The notes under the pieces: generated by a model | Databases searched by the model: none | Told to the model about the DNA's origin: nothing | What the model saw: the letters and a program-made list of their open reading frames with translations, nothing else | Part shown: positions 36,326-46,059 of the stretch, one piece after another | Layout: each line of letters starts with the position of its first letter | Position numbering within the stretch: the stretch's first letter is position 1 | From: an uncultured Clostridia bacterium | Lineage (GTDB): Bacteria > Bacillota > Clostridia > Oscillospirales > Ruminococcaceae | Reading direction: 5' to 3' | Length of the DNA stretch: 64,000 nt | Assembly (NCBI GenBank): GCA_947630555.1 | Contig: CANRIA010000001.1 | Location: 124,001-188,000 of the forward strand | Position numbers and translations under genes: made by a program

Positions 36326-38185
36326 ATGAGCAAAAGTCAGAAACGAAAGCTGCGCGACATACTGCTGTGCGCGGTGCTGTTCGCGGCGGTAACTGTACTA
36401 TTAAAGGTACTTAATATAAAAATACCATGGTGGGCAATTCTTTTAATGTACCTTGTGCCGTATCTTATAGTCGGCAGAGGGGTAATAACAAAGGCACTTC
36501 GCAACATATCGCACGGGCAGATATTTGATGAAAATTTTCTTATGCTGCTGGCGACCGTTGTTGCTATGATAATACGCGAATACCCCGAAGCTGTGGCTGT
36601 AATGCTGTTTTATCAGATAGGCGAGCTTTTTGAAAGCATTGCGGTGGGCAAGTCGAGAGGGTCTATATCCTCGCTTATGGAACTGAAACCCGACACCGTG
36701 AACCTTGTGAAAGACGGCGTTATTACCGAAGTGGCTGCCGAGGACGTTCGCGAAGGCGACATAATACAGGTGAATGTTGGCGAGCGCATACCGATTGACG
36801 GCGTTATTATTGAGGGCAATACTTCCCTGAACTGCGCGGCGCTGACGGGTGAGAGCATACCCGTTGATGTAAGCTGCGGCGACAATGTAACAAGCGGCGG
36901 CATAAATTTAAGCGCTATGATACGCATAAAAACAAACTGCGAATTTTCGCAGTCTACCGTTGCTCGCATACTGGAACTTGTTGAAGCGGCATCTGAAAAG
37001 AAAAGCAGGAGCGAGGCGTTCATCACGCGGTTTGCACGTTACTACACGCCTGCGGTGGTGGTTGGTGCGCTGCTGCTGGCTGTAATACCCTCGCTGATAA
37101 CGGGGCAGTGGGCAAAATGGGTACACCGCGCGCTTATATTTTTGGTAGTATCATGTCCGTGCGCGCTTGTTATCTCGGTGCCTATATCGTTCTTCGGCGG
37201 CATAGGGGCGGCATCAAAACAGGGCATACTTATAAAGGGGTCGTGCTATCTTGAAAGGCTCTCGCAGGTTAAGACCGTTGCTCTTGACAAAACAGGCACG
37301 CTTACAAAGGGCAGTTTCAAGGTGACTTCCGTTCGCGCTGAAAACGGCTGCACGCAGGAAGACGTACTGAAATACGCGGCATACTGCGAAAGCTATTCTT
37401 CGCACCCTATTGCGGTATCTATAGTTGAGGCATACGGCAAAGAGATAGATAATGCGCTTATTGAAAACCAGCAGGAGCGCGCAGGCAAGGGCGTTATTGC
37501 TGTGATAGGCGGCAAAGAGGTGTATGCAGGCAATGAGGCACTCATGCAGGATATGGGTATATCTCACGGCGGTGAAAAGCCTGTCGGCACTTGCGTACAC
37601 GTTGCGGTGCAGGGCAAATACATCGGCTGCATAGTTATCTCTGATGAAATAAAGCCCGACAGCGCGCAGGCGGTAAAGCAGTTTAAGGCAAGCGGCATAC
37701 GCACCGTTATGCTTACGGGCGACGAGGAGCGAACGGCAAAAGATGTTGCTCAAACGCTCGGCATAGATGAATACCACGCAAAGCTTATGCCCTCTGACAA
37801 AGTGGCGGTGGTAGAAAGCCTGCTGAATGATAAAAGCGCGGTGGCGTTTGTGGGTGACGGCATAAATGATGCTCCCGTGCTCATGCGTGCCGACATAGGC
37901 ATTGCTATGGGCGCTCTGGGCAGTGATGCGGCAATTGAAGCTGCTGACGTTGTGCTTATGGACGACAAGCTTTCAAAGCTGCCTAGTGCGGTGAACATCT
38001 CGCGCAAAACGCAGAGGATAGTATATGAAAACATAACCTTTGCGCTTGCTGTAAAAGCCCTTGTGCTGGTGCTTGGCGCGCTGGGCATAGCAGGAATGTG
38101 GCTTGCGGTATTCGCAGACGTAGGCGTATCGGTTCTGGCAATAATAAACGGTATGCGCACGCTGTCATATGACGGCAGGAAATAA
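36326..38185 (+). CDS. cadA: Heavy-metal-translocating P1B-type ATPase (Cd/Zn/Pb class)
   Basis: SCPCAL, DKTGTLTKG, GDGINDAPVL; lacks an N-terminal HMA domain. Confidence 0.94.
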   Translation: MSKSQKRKLRDILLCAVLFAAVTVLLKVLNIKIPWWAILLMYLVPYLIVGRGVITKALRNISHGQIFDENFLMLLATVVAMIIREYPEAVAVMLFYQIGELFESIAVGKSRGSISSLMELKPDTVNLVKDGVITEVAAEDVREGDIIQVNVGERIPIDGVIIEGNTSLNCAALTGESIPVDVSCGDNVTSGGINLSAMIRIKTNCEFSQSTVARILELVEAASEKKSRSEAFITRFARYYTPAVVVGALLLAVIPSLITGQWAKWVHRALIFLVVSCPCALVISVPISFFGGIGAASKQGILIKGSCYLERLSQVKTVALDKTGTLTKGSFKVTSVRAENGCTQEDVLKYAAYCESYSSHPIAVSIVEAYGKEIDNALIENQQERAGKGVIAVIGGKEVYAGNEALMQDMGISHGGEKPVGTCVHVAVQGKYIGCIVISDEIKPDSAQAVKQFKASGIRTVMLTGDEERTAKDVAQTLGIDEYHAKLMPSDKVAVVESLLNDKSAVAFVGDGINDAPVLMRADIGIAMGALGSDAAIEAADVVLMDDKLSKLPSAVNISRKTQRIVYENITFALAVKALVLVLGALGIAGMWLAVFADVGVSVLAIINGMRTLSYDGRK

Positions 38186-38208
38186 ACAAACAAACATAGA
38201 GCAAAAAC

Positions 38209-38238
38209 AAAACTCCGACCCAAAAGTCGGAGTTTTTG
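38209..38238. terminator. Bidirectional terminator between convergent genes
   Basis: AAAACTCCGAC-CCAAAA-GTCGGAGTTTTT. Confidence 0.9.
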
Positions 38239-38249
38239 CTATTCTGATC

Positions 38250-40028
38250 TTAGTAGTACATTACCACCGGTGTGCCCACTGCCACAAGGCTGTAAAGCTT
38301 CTGCACTTCGGCGTACTTCATGTTTATACAGCCGTGAGAGCCGTCTGTAAGATATATCTTGCCGCCGTATGCGCCTCTGCTCAAATCGTGGAAGCCTATG
38401 CCCTCATACGAAGCTCTCAGCCAGTAGGTACACGGAACGTTGGTATAGCCGTCACCGGTCATTTTATAAGGGCTTTGCTTTTCAAGTATCTCGTAAATGC
38501 CCTCAGGGGTAACTCTGCTTTGCTCGGTATACAGACCCGAAACTATCTGGTCGGTCTCAAACAGCACTTCGCCGTTCTGATAATACCACATATGCTGCGC
38601 GGTAAGGTCTACCTCGATGTAGGTATCGCCTATATCAGACTCTGCCGAGCGCGCGCTTTCAAGTCCTGCATAGGTGAAATACGCATAGCCTTCTTTATCG
38701 TAGCGTGATTCATATATCGGATTGAGAGTCACGCTCTCGCCTGCTTCAAGCGCTTTAATAAGCTCGTCGGTGGTCTTTGCCTGATCCATCTTCCAGCCAT
38801 AAGTGCCCTGAGAGCCCTGCTCTACCATTATATCGCCCTGCAATGTAGCGTGGAAAGCCCTTGCCTTGCCATAGGTGTCATAAACATCTGCAAGGTGCCC
38901 TACATACTGCGCCACTTCATCTTTGTTTACGGTATAAGATGTGCCGTCCTCGCTGAAAGTCATCCATGTGCTGTAATCTTCAAGGGTAAGCTTTTCTTGT
39001 GTATAATCAAAGTCGATAGTCACAGTAAAATCGCCGAGTTTTTGATAGAACGCCAGCTGGTCTTCAAGGTCTTCCGCCTGAATTTCTGCCTTATAAAAGC
39101 AGTCGCAGTCGGCAATGTTTATATTGAACACATCGCTGTGCACTTTATTCAGTATAAACGGTTTCAGCTTGCTGTAATCCAGCGTGTCGCCCTCGGTGGC
39201 ATCAACTATAATAAAGCCTTCTTCGGTATGTGCTATATAAGCATTTTTAGGCTCAGTAACGCCCCACACTATCTTATCAAGCGCCTGCGTCAGCTTAGAT
39301 TCGTCATAAGTAACGTTCGCCGTGAAATTATAACTGAACGTTGAAAACAGCGACTTGAACCACATTTTTCTATCAATATTTGAATATATCTTCTGCACCT
39401 GCTGTTCGGTGTCGTCTTTATAGTCAAACTCATTTGCGCTTATAGTTATCGCCGTGCCGTCTTTTTTTGTAAGAACAAGCCCCGGCATTTCATCGGGTTT
39501 TAAAAGCTCTGTCGCCTCAGCAAGAGTCATTTTGCTTACGTCAACGCCGTTTATCGTGGTGTTGGGCAAAAATGTGCCGTTTGTAAGTATCAGTCCTATA
39601 AAGTACCCTACACCTATCAATACGACTATAAATCCCAGCAGAAAGCCTATAGTAGCGCCTGCGCCCGAAGACTTCTTCTTTCTTCTGCGCTTTTTGCTGC
39701 TGCCCTTTTTGCCCGATGAATTTCTGTTTGCGCTGCTGCGGCTTTGTGAAGCAGACCTTGAACGGTTTGCGCTGCTGCCGCTTTTGGGTCTTGCACTTTG
39801 CGAAGATGCCCTGACAGGTCTTTGCGGCAGAGTTCTTTCTCTCGTGGGTTCTTCTGCCTGCTCAGTGCTCTGCGGCACATAGTCATCATCGCCCATATTC
39901 ATAGCTATCTGGCGAGCCATCATCTGCGCTTTTTTCTGCCGCTCCTGCACAGCATCACCTGCGCCGCCTGCCGACAGCACAGCGTTAAGTCCGCCTTCTT
40001 TTGCCGAGATGTCAAATTCCTTCTCCAT
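38250..40028 (-). CDS. L,D-transpeptidase (YkuD) with peptidoglycan-binding domains and Ser/Arg-rich cytoplasmic N-terminus
   Basis: C-terminal IYLTDGSHGCINMKYAEVQKLYSLVAVGTPVVMYY; single TM after a low-complexity S/R/K region. Confidence 0.92.
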   Translation of the reverse strand: MEKEFDISAKEGGLNAVLSAGGAGDAVQERQKKAQMMARQIAMNMGDDDYVPQSTEQAEEPTRERTLPQRPVRASSQSARPKSGSSANRSRSASQSRSSANRNSSGKKGSSKKRRRKKKSSGAGATIGFLLGFIVVLIGVGYFIGLILTNGTFLPNTTINGVDVSKMTLAEATELLKPDEMPGLVLTKKDGTAITISANEFDYKDDTEQQVQKIYSNIDRKMWFKSLFSTFSYNFTANVTYDESKLTQALDKIVWGVTEPKNAYIAHTEEGFIIVDATEGDTLDYSKLKPFILNKVHSDVFNINIADCDCFYKAEIQAEDLEDQLAFYQKLGDFTVTIDFDYTQEKLTLEDYSTWMTFSEDGTSYTVNKDEVAQYVGHLADVYDTYGKARAFHATLQGDIMVEQGSQGTYGWKMDQAKTTDELIKALEAGESVTLNPIYESRYDKEGYAYFTYAGLESARSAESDIGDTYIEVDLTAQHMWYYQNGEVLFETDQIVSGLYTEQSRVTPEGIYEILEKQSPYKMTGDGYTNVPCTYWLRASYEGIGFHDLSRGAYGGKIYLTDGSHGCINMKYAEVQKLYSLVAVGTPVVMYY

Positions 40029-40155
40029 AGCTGTTTCCTTTCGCTTCTATTATAAAACATATCGCTTTGGTATGTCATAATGCTTCAATGTATATTATAA
40101 CACACACATCGGTATCAATGCAACGACAAAACGACTACAATTTGATTACAATCGC

Positions 40156-41124
40156 TCAGTTTGTAAGATACCAACTGCTGAGTATTCTTTCAGCCTTTTT
40201 GCCATATATTGTAAAATCTCTGTTTTTATGTATCAATGCACTTGGTGTAAGCTTTACCTTCCAGTCCCACCAAAAATAGCCCGAAAACCAGTCCTCGTCC
40301 CAGAACGTATGCAGTGCCGACTGATAAAAGTCAGCCTGCTCGTCCTCATCAAGCGGCACTTCCTCGCGATGGTGAAAATCATACGGATATTTTGAACAGC
40401 CGTGCTCATTGCGTATGCCTATTTCTGCAAACATTATAGGTCTTTGGTACTTTTCGTGCATACGAACAAGCCTTGCGCGTATGTCGTCCCACGAGCGCAG
40501 CATTCTGCCAAGGCTGACATCGTCGCCGTCTGTAAGCCTGTAATACGCCGAGATGCCTATGACATCGACTTTTGAAAGCCACGGATACTTGAACTCGTCA
40601 TCGTGATTTATGTTGTGCATTATCATGCCGTGGTATACTTCCCTTACCGCATCTATCATCTTGCACACTCTTTCATGGCAAACGTCCATGCCGTCCATCT
40701 CACAGCCTGTGCAGAGCATTTCGCAGCCGGTTTTCTGCGCAATTGCGGCATAGTGCAGCATAAACGCCGTGTAAGATGAAAACCACCTGTCAAGATAGTT
40801 TCCCCTGCCCTCTTCGGGAAAATGTATCCTTGCGCGCCACACGCCGTCAAGGCAGTCTACCATAGGTTTAAGGCACACTTTCAGACCCATTTCCTTTGCC
40901 ATATTTATAGCATACACAACATCTTCGTCGGTCTGCGTTCTGCCATATAAAGGGTGCACACACAGCGAAGTATACGTTTCCTGAAAAGCGTTCACGGGTA
41001 TGCATATCCAGTCAATGCCGTCGCTGCACAGCCTCTGCATTGATTTTTTAGCATAGTCTGTCATATATTCGCCGCTTTTTGCGAATGCGCCCCATGTATA
41101 GCCTTTGCAAAACAGTCTTTCCAT
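40156..41124 (-). CDS. Glycoside hydrolase, GH113-like (beta-mannanase-like)
   Basis: GYTWGAFAKSGEY, GCEMDGMD, DVIGISAYY, RPIMFAEIGIRN, WFSGYFWWDWKV. Confidence 0.75.
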   Translation of the reverse strand: MERLFCKGYTWGAFAKSGEYMTDYAKKSMQRLCSDGIDWICIPVNAFQETYTSLCVHPLYGRTQTDEDVVYAINMAKEMGLKVCLKPMVDCLDGVWRARIHFPEEGRGNYLDRWFSSYTAFMLHYAAIAQKTGCEMLCTGCEMDGMDVCHERVCKMIDAVREVYHGMIMHNINHDDEFKYPWLSKVDVIGISAYYRLTDGDDVSLGRMLRSWDDIRARLVRMHEKYQRPIMFAEIGIRNEHGCSKYPYDFHHREEVPLDEDEQADFYQSALHTFWDEDWFSGYFWWDWKVKLTPSALIHKNRDFTIYGKKAERILSSWYLTN

Positions 41125-41145
41125 ATTATCATCTCCAAAATATTG

Positions 41146-41733
41146 TCAGTATTTTTCAGCCTCCGAACATATGCCGCCGAATATCATTCTGTTCACGCCG
41201 GACGTCGCTTCGGGGCGTATTGCAACATCAATAGCATAGGGCGAAAAATTCCTCGCTATCTCTCTTACCGAATCCGCCGTTATGTCGCCCGTTACAAAAA
41301 ACGGCTTGTCAATGCTTTTGGTAATGCTCGGGAATCTCACTATATCCCTAAGCGGCAGAGAAACAAAGTCGGCAGGGCTTTCGTTTATCTTCACTGCATC
41401 GCCTATACATTTGAGCGAAAAGCGCTTTATCACCTTTGTTTCAGCGCGAAGTTTCAGTGCTTTTATATACTCTGCGCTCTCATCGCCGCAAAGTTCCACC
41501 GTTTCGCATATGCCTGCCGAAAGCAGCGGCGTTATCTGAGAAATATCCTGGTCGCAGAACATTCCTATCGCCTGAATTTCGGGGCGCAGGCTGTAAACCA
41601 GCTTTGATGCGATATTTCCCGTCACCCTGTAAAGACCGTCAAAAAATGAGAAACCTATGTACGCAGGCTGCACCTCGTTGGCGCAGGCTATATCGTCCGC
41701 ATTTCTTATCCCGCTGATCCTTATTTTAACCAT
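41146..41733 (-). CDS. TrpF-like (phosphoribosylanthranilate isomerase fold) protein with degenerate active site
   Basis: VKIRISGIRNADDIACANEVQPAYIGFSFFDGLYRVTGNIASKLV resembles TrpF but lacks the KICG Cys and SRR motif. Confidence 0.65.
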   Translation of the reverse strand: MVKIRISGIRNADDIACANEVQPAYIGFSFFDGLYRVTGNIASKLVYSLRPEIQAIGMFCDQDISQITPLLSAGICETVELCGDESAEYIKALKLRAETKVIKRFSLKCIGDAVKINESPADFVSLPLRDIVRFPSITKSIDKPFFVTGDITADSVREIARNFSPYAIDVAIRPEATSGVNRMIFGGICSEAEKY

Positions 41734-42681
41734 TTATCCGTTGTTACCTCCGTCGGTAGAATTTACAGCTTTTTGAAAAGTTGTTTTTATATTTTTCTGT
41801 GCGGCGCTTTCATTGCTGTTATTCAGCGTGCCGCCGCCGCTTTCAAATTTTTTGTAAAAGTTCTCGGCGCTGTCGTCAAGACCCTTTTTCGCAAGCCTTT
41901 CTTCTCTGGCTTTTACCTGTTTTTCCTGTATACGCCTGCGCTTTTCCATGTCGTCAAAATATTCGTCTACAGTGCCGTCTAAAGAGATACCGTCATCATT
42001 TTCATCATACGAAAGAGAAGCTTCATACTTGTCATACTGCGTTTGCTTTGCCTTATCCATATCGCCGCCCGGCAGCTTGTCAACGCCCAGATATTCGTCA
42101 AGATCCATCTCACCGCTTAGTATCTTGTCAAGATCTTTCTTATCCTGCATTTTCTGCTCCTGCGTGGAATTTATATCACTCAGCTGTTTTATTTCGTATG
42201 CGTAAAGCTGCTGCTCGGTGAGTTTTTTATCCATTCTGTCGGTGTTTGCTTCTTCAAACAAAGGGTAGCCCGGCAAGTTTTTCATAGCAATAAGCCGCAG
42301 TTCCGCCCATATAAATACCGCATCATACACAAAAAACACAGTATATACGCCCATAGTCGCAATTGCCGAGAGAAGTGTCACGCCCAGCAGCACATACAGC
42401 GGCGCTGTATTCTTTGAAGACCTTGCAAAAGCCACCATAGCGGAGTTTCCCACCGCGAAAAACACCACCGCAAACTCTATTCCGCCATAGCCGAAATACT
42501 GCGACATCCACAGCCCGATTATTGCCATTGTTATCGCAAAAAACCACATCAGGTCGGCTATTTTTCCTTCGGTCTTCTGCACCTCGCGCAGTTTTATTAT
42601 CTTATCTTCGCGCGAAAGGTCGAAATATTTTGCGCTTTCGCTGTCAACTATTCTTTGAAACATTGCTCTCTCCCATATCAA
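41734..42681 (-). CDS. Membrane protein, paralogue A of a three-gene family
   Basis: TM cluster, then LRLIAMKNLPGYPLFEEANTDR and KILSGEMDLDEYLG. Confidence 0.75.
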   Translation of the reverse strand: MIWERAMFQRIVDSESAKYFDLSREDKIIKLREVQKTEGKIADLMWFFAITMAIIGLWMSQYFGYGGIEFAVVFFAVGNSAMVAFARSSKNTAPLYVLLGVTLLSAIATMGVYTVFFVYDAVFIWAELRLIAMKNLPGYPLFEEANTDRMDKKLTEQQLYAYEIKQLSDINSTQEQKMQDKKDLDKILSGEMDLDEYLGVDKLPGGDMDKAKQTQYDKYEASLSYDENDDGISLDGTVDEYFDDMEKRRRIQEKQVKAREERLAKKGLDDSAENFYKKFESGGGTLNNSNESAAQKNIKTTFQKAVNSTDGGNNG

Positions 42682-43411
42682 TATTTTCGGGAACGTACAG
42701 CACGTCCATTTCTTCGCTTTGCTGCTTTATGCCAAGTTCTTTCAAAGCTTCTTCATCACCGCTTAAAATACGTTCTTTCAGCTCCTGAGCCGCCTTGCCG
42801 TCAAGCCCTCTGTCGTCTATGCGGTCAATGGCTGCTATCTGCTCAAATGTAAGCCCCTGCGCATAGCCTTCTTTCTGCTTTTCTGTAAATGCAGGGTAGC
42901 CTTCCAGCCGCGAGAGCGCCTTGACCTTTACTTCTGCCGTTATAAAGTATATGCAAAATATAGTCAAAAGCAGCAATATGCCCTTGGTGCACACCGCGCC
43001 GACTATCGACAAAAGAAACATAACATACATAGGAATGCAGTTTTTAGCCGCCCTCGCCCACGCTATCATGGGTATGTAAAGCAGCGGTATGAAGACTAAA
43101 AACGGCAGTTCCTTGCTGCCAAGCGTCAGCCGCGAAAGGTCATATTTCTGCCCCTCGCCGATAAACACCGTCCAGCCCAGTATGCCCGAGAACATCAGCA
43201 GCACTATAAACAGCCACATATAAACCGTCATGCAGCGCTCTGCCGAGCCGTCAAGCTCTTTTTTCAGCGTGCATTTTTCGATGTCCGGCAGCATATCATA
43301 CCGCGCCTGATATTTTTTAACTATGACTTCAAGCATCGTTATCCCCCAAGTCATCGGGCACTTCAAGGGTATCCATTTCGCCCTTTTTGATACCCGTGTC
43401 GGCTTTGTCAT
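42644..43411 (-). CDS. Membrane protein, paralogue B
   Basis: KALSRLEGYPAFTEKQKEGYA; ERILSGDEEALKELGIKQQSEEMDVLYVPENI. Start may be at MLEVIVKKYQ (about 43336). Confidence 0.7.
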   Translation of the reverse strand: MTKPTRVSKRAKWIPLKCPMTWGITMLEVIVKKYQARYDMLPDIEKCTLKKELDGSAERCMTVYMWLFIVLLMFSGILGWTVFIGEGQKYDLSRLTLGSKELPFLVFIPLLYIPMIAWARAAKNCIPMYVMFLLSIVGAVCTKGILLLLTIFCIYFITAEVKVKALSRLEGYPAFTEKQKEGYAQGLTFEQIAAIDRIDDRGLDGKAAQELKERILSGDEEALKELGIKQQSEEMDVLYVPENIDMGESNVSKNS

Positions 43412-43979
43412 ACTCTATCTTGCCGCTCAGTATCATGTCGTAATAATCATTCTGCACGGCTGCCGCACTTTTGGGCTTGCCCGTTTTCTCGCCCTTGCTG
43501 CGTGCAAGATATTCCTGCTCGTCGCTCACGCGTTTGGCATCTAAGTCATCGCTGAATTTGGGGTACCCCGGCAGCTTTGAAAACGCCTCCAGCCGCGCCG
43601 CAACTATCACGAAAAGTATGCTCCACACGTTGGTAAGGCTGTATGTCGGCGTGTGGAAAAATATCACAAGGTTTGTTACAATAAACAGCACAAGACCCAC
43701 GCTGCTGCCGCGTTTTACAGCAAGTATCTCGCAGTACAGAGCAACAGGGTATACCACCCACTCTATCGCGGTATCAATAACGCCGTAGACCACTCTGCCC
43801 TCTTTTATGGCGTTTATGTTCCACCAAATGCACAAAAACATACCTATAAGCACCACGAACTTGAAAAGCTTATCAAGCATTTCTTCAAGCCGCATAAATG
43901 CAAACATCTTTTTGCGCTTCTGCGCATTTGAAAGCAGCGAATATTTGTTTATAAGCCGCAAAGTAAGAAAGTCAAACAT
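43329..43979 (-). CDS. Membrane protein, paralogue C
   Basis: EAFSKLPGYPKFSDDLDAKRV; DMILSGKIEYDKADTGIKKGEMDTLEVPDDL. Confidence 0.75.
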   Translation of the reverse strand: MFDFLTLRLINKYSLLSNAQKRKKMFAFMRLEEMLDKLFKFVVLIGMFLCIWWNINAIKEGRVVYGVIDTAIEWVVYPVALYCEILAVKRGSSVGLVLFIVTNLVIFFHTPTYSLTNVWSILFVIVAARLEAFSKLPGYPKFSDDLDAKRVSDEQEYLARSKGEKTGKPKSAAAVQNDYYDMILSGKIEYDKADTGIKKGEMDTLEVPDDLGDNDA

Positions 43980-43988
43980 AACTTCTCC

Positions 43989-44123
43989 TTAGCTTTCTGC
44001 AATATCTGCTTCAAAATAGCGCGGCTTGGCGATATAATGGCAAATGTCGCTTATAACCGTTATCAGTATTTTCGCCGCCAGAATAACGCATACTGTTTTA
44101 AGCAAAAATTCAATAAATTTCAT
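43989..44123 (-). CDS. 44-aa single-TM protein, first gene of the paralogue operon
   Basis: Manual translation MKFIEFLLKTVCVILAAKILITVISDICHYIAKPRYFEADIAES*; RBS GGAGG; absent from the ORF track. Confidence 0.65.
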   Translation of the reverse strand: MKFIEFLLKTVCVILAAKILITVISDICHYIAKPRYFEADIAES

Positions 44124-44306
44124 CTTGTTATCCTCCAAAAAATTATGTATTTATATCTGCAAACTATATCTACAAGTCATATATAATCATTATAACATTT
44201 TTACAAAGATTTTGCAATACCCCAATTGTTAAAAAATAAGCGGTTGCATTTTTTTTAAAATATGTTATAATATGTGTTGAATGAATTTGCATGAAAGGAC
44301 AAGGGT

Positions 44307-45785
44307 ATGGCTGACACCGAACACGCTGAAAACCGCGGCTACAAAGGGCTGCTTACAAATACGTTCATATTCGCGATAGGCTCTTTCAGCTCGAAAGTGC
44401 TTTCGCTTATTCTGGTAACGGTATATACAAATATCCTCACCAAGGCGCAGCTAGGTCTTACCGACAACTTTGTCAACGTTGCCAACTGGCTTATACCCAT
44501 GGTAACGCTCACCGTTTCGGAAGCGGTGGTGCGCTTCGGTCTTGATAAGTCATACGACAAAAAGCGCATATTCACCATAGGCTCAAACGTTGTGCTTATA
44601 GGCATACTCTGCCTTGCAGGTGTAATGTTCTTTTTGTACGATAATTCGGTAGTGAAAAAGTATATAGGCTCATACTCGTGGCTGCTGTTTTTGTATGTTT
44701 CTATAGGCGGCTACAAGCTTATGTGCGATGCCTTTGTGCGCTCGCTGGAGAAAATAAAGCTGGTGGCACTAAGCGGCATACTAGGCACATTTATAACGCT
44801 TGTGTGCAGCGTGATTTTCATGGTAGTGCTGAAAATGGGCGTTGTGGGCTATCTGGCTTCTATAGTAATTTCAGATGTTGTTGCAATAATCTTTCTTATG
44901 CTCTCGGCAAAACTTTATAAGTATTACACGCGGCTTTCTGTCGGCAAAAACGAGCCTTTCAACAAAGGACTCACGCCTGCCATGCTGCGCTACTGCGTGC
45001 CGCTTATTCCAACGCAGCTTTTGTGGCTTATAACCAACACTTCCGACTCTTTCATGATAACCCACTACCTGGGTCTTGAAAAAACAGGCATACTTTCGGC
45101 GGCTTACAAAATACCGAATTTGCTGACTATAATATACATGATGTTTGGCAACGCGTGGAACATAAGCGCCATTACCGAGAGCGAATCAGACGAGCGCGAG
45201 AGGTTTTACAGCAACGTTTTCGATATAAACCAGTCGCTTTTGTACATCACCGCGGCAGGCATACTGATGATAATAAGACCTTTGACCGCCGTGTGGATAG
45301 GCAAAGAGTTCCGTGCATCGGTGCTGTATTCGCCGGGGCTGGTGTTCTCAACTGTGTTTATATGCTTTACAACGTTCATGGGCTCTATTTATTCTGTAGC
45401 GAAAAAATCGAACCGCTCGCTGCTTACAAGCCTTGCGGCAGGCGTGGTGAACGTATCTCTGAACCTTATACTCATACCTCGCATAGGCATTATGGCGGCT
45501 GTTATATCTACCGTGGCGGCGTATATAACGGTATTTATACTAAGGTGTATAGACTCTCGCAAACTGCTGCCGTTTGAACTTAAACCCGTAAAGATAATTA
45601 TAAATACTTTAATACTTGCGGCTATGACCTTTGCGGCGCGGCTTACGGACTGGCATTACGCCGCTGTAGAGATACCCTGCTTTTTAGTAATATTCGTTAT
45701 AAATTATAAGTGTATGCTTAAAATGGCAAGGAAAATTCTTCCCAAAAAGCTGTGGAAATTCATACCGCTTATAAATAAAATATAA
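44307..45785 (+). CDS. Polysaccharide/teichoic acid flippase (MOP superfamily, Wzx-like)
   Basis: 12+ TM protein; GLLTNTFIFAIGSFSSKVLSLILVTVYTNILTKAQLGLTDN. Confidence 0.88.
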   Translation: MADTEHAENRGYKGLLTNTFIFAIGSFSSKVLSLILVTVYTNILTKAQLGLTDNFVNVANWLIPMVTLTVSEAVVRFGLDKSYDKKRIFTIGSNVVLIGILCLAGVMFFLYDNSVVKKYIGSYSWLLFLYVSIGGYKLMCDAFVRSLEKIKLVALSGILGTFITLVCSVIFMVVLKMGVVGYLASIVISDVVAIIFLMLSAKLYKYYTRLSVGKNEPFNKGLTPAMLRYCVPLIPTQLLWLITNTSDSFMITHYLGLEKTGILSAAYKIPNLLTIIYMMFGNAWNISAITESESDERERFYSNVFDINQSLLYITAAGILMIIRPLTAVWIGKEFRASVLYSPGLVFSTVFICFTTFMGSIYSVAKKSNRSLLTSLAAGVVNVSLNLILIPRIGIMAAVISTVAAYITVFILRCIDSRKLLPFELKPVKIIINTLILAAMTFAARLTDWHYAAVEIPCFLVIFVINYKCMLKMARKILPKKLWKFIPLINKI

Positions 45786-45813
45786 AATATAATATATTCA
45801 GGAGGAAAAAACA

Positions 45814-46059
45814 ATGGCAGAACTGACTTATGAGATCAAGGAGTGCTTGGGAGTGCTTTCGGAAAACGCTAAGGGCTGGACGAAGGAGCTCAACCTTATC
45901 AGCTGGAACGGCAGAGACCCGAAGTACGACATACGAGAATGGTCTCCCGACCACACAAGAATGGGCAAGGGCGTTACCCTTTCAGACGAGGAATTTGAAA
46001 CGCTGAAAGCCATAATAAACGGCGAAGTCACCGACGACGACGAGGCAGGCATACTGTAA
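45814..46059 (+). CDS. YdbC/PC4-like domain protein
   Basis: IKECLGVLSENAKGWTKELNLISWNGRDPKYDIREWSPDHTRMGKGVTLSDEEFETL. Confidence 0.85.
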   Translation: MAELTYEIKECLGVLSENAKGWTKELNLISWNGRDPKYDIREWSPDHTRMGKGVTLSDEEFETLKAIINGEVTDDDEAGIL

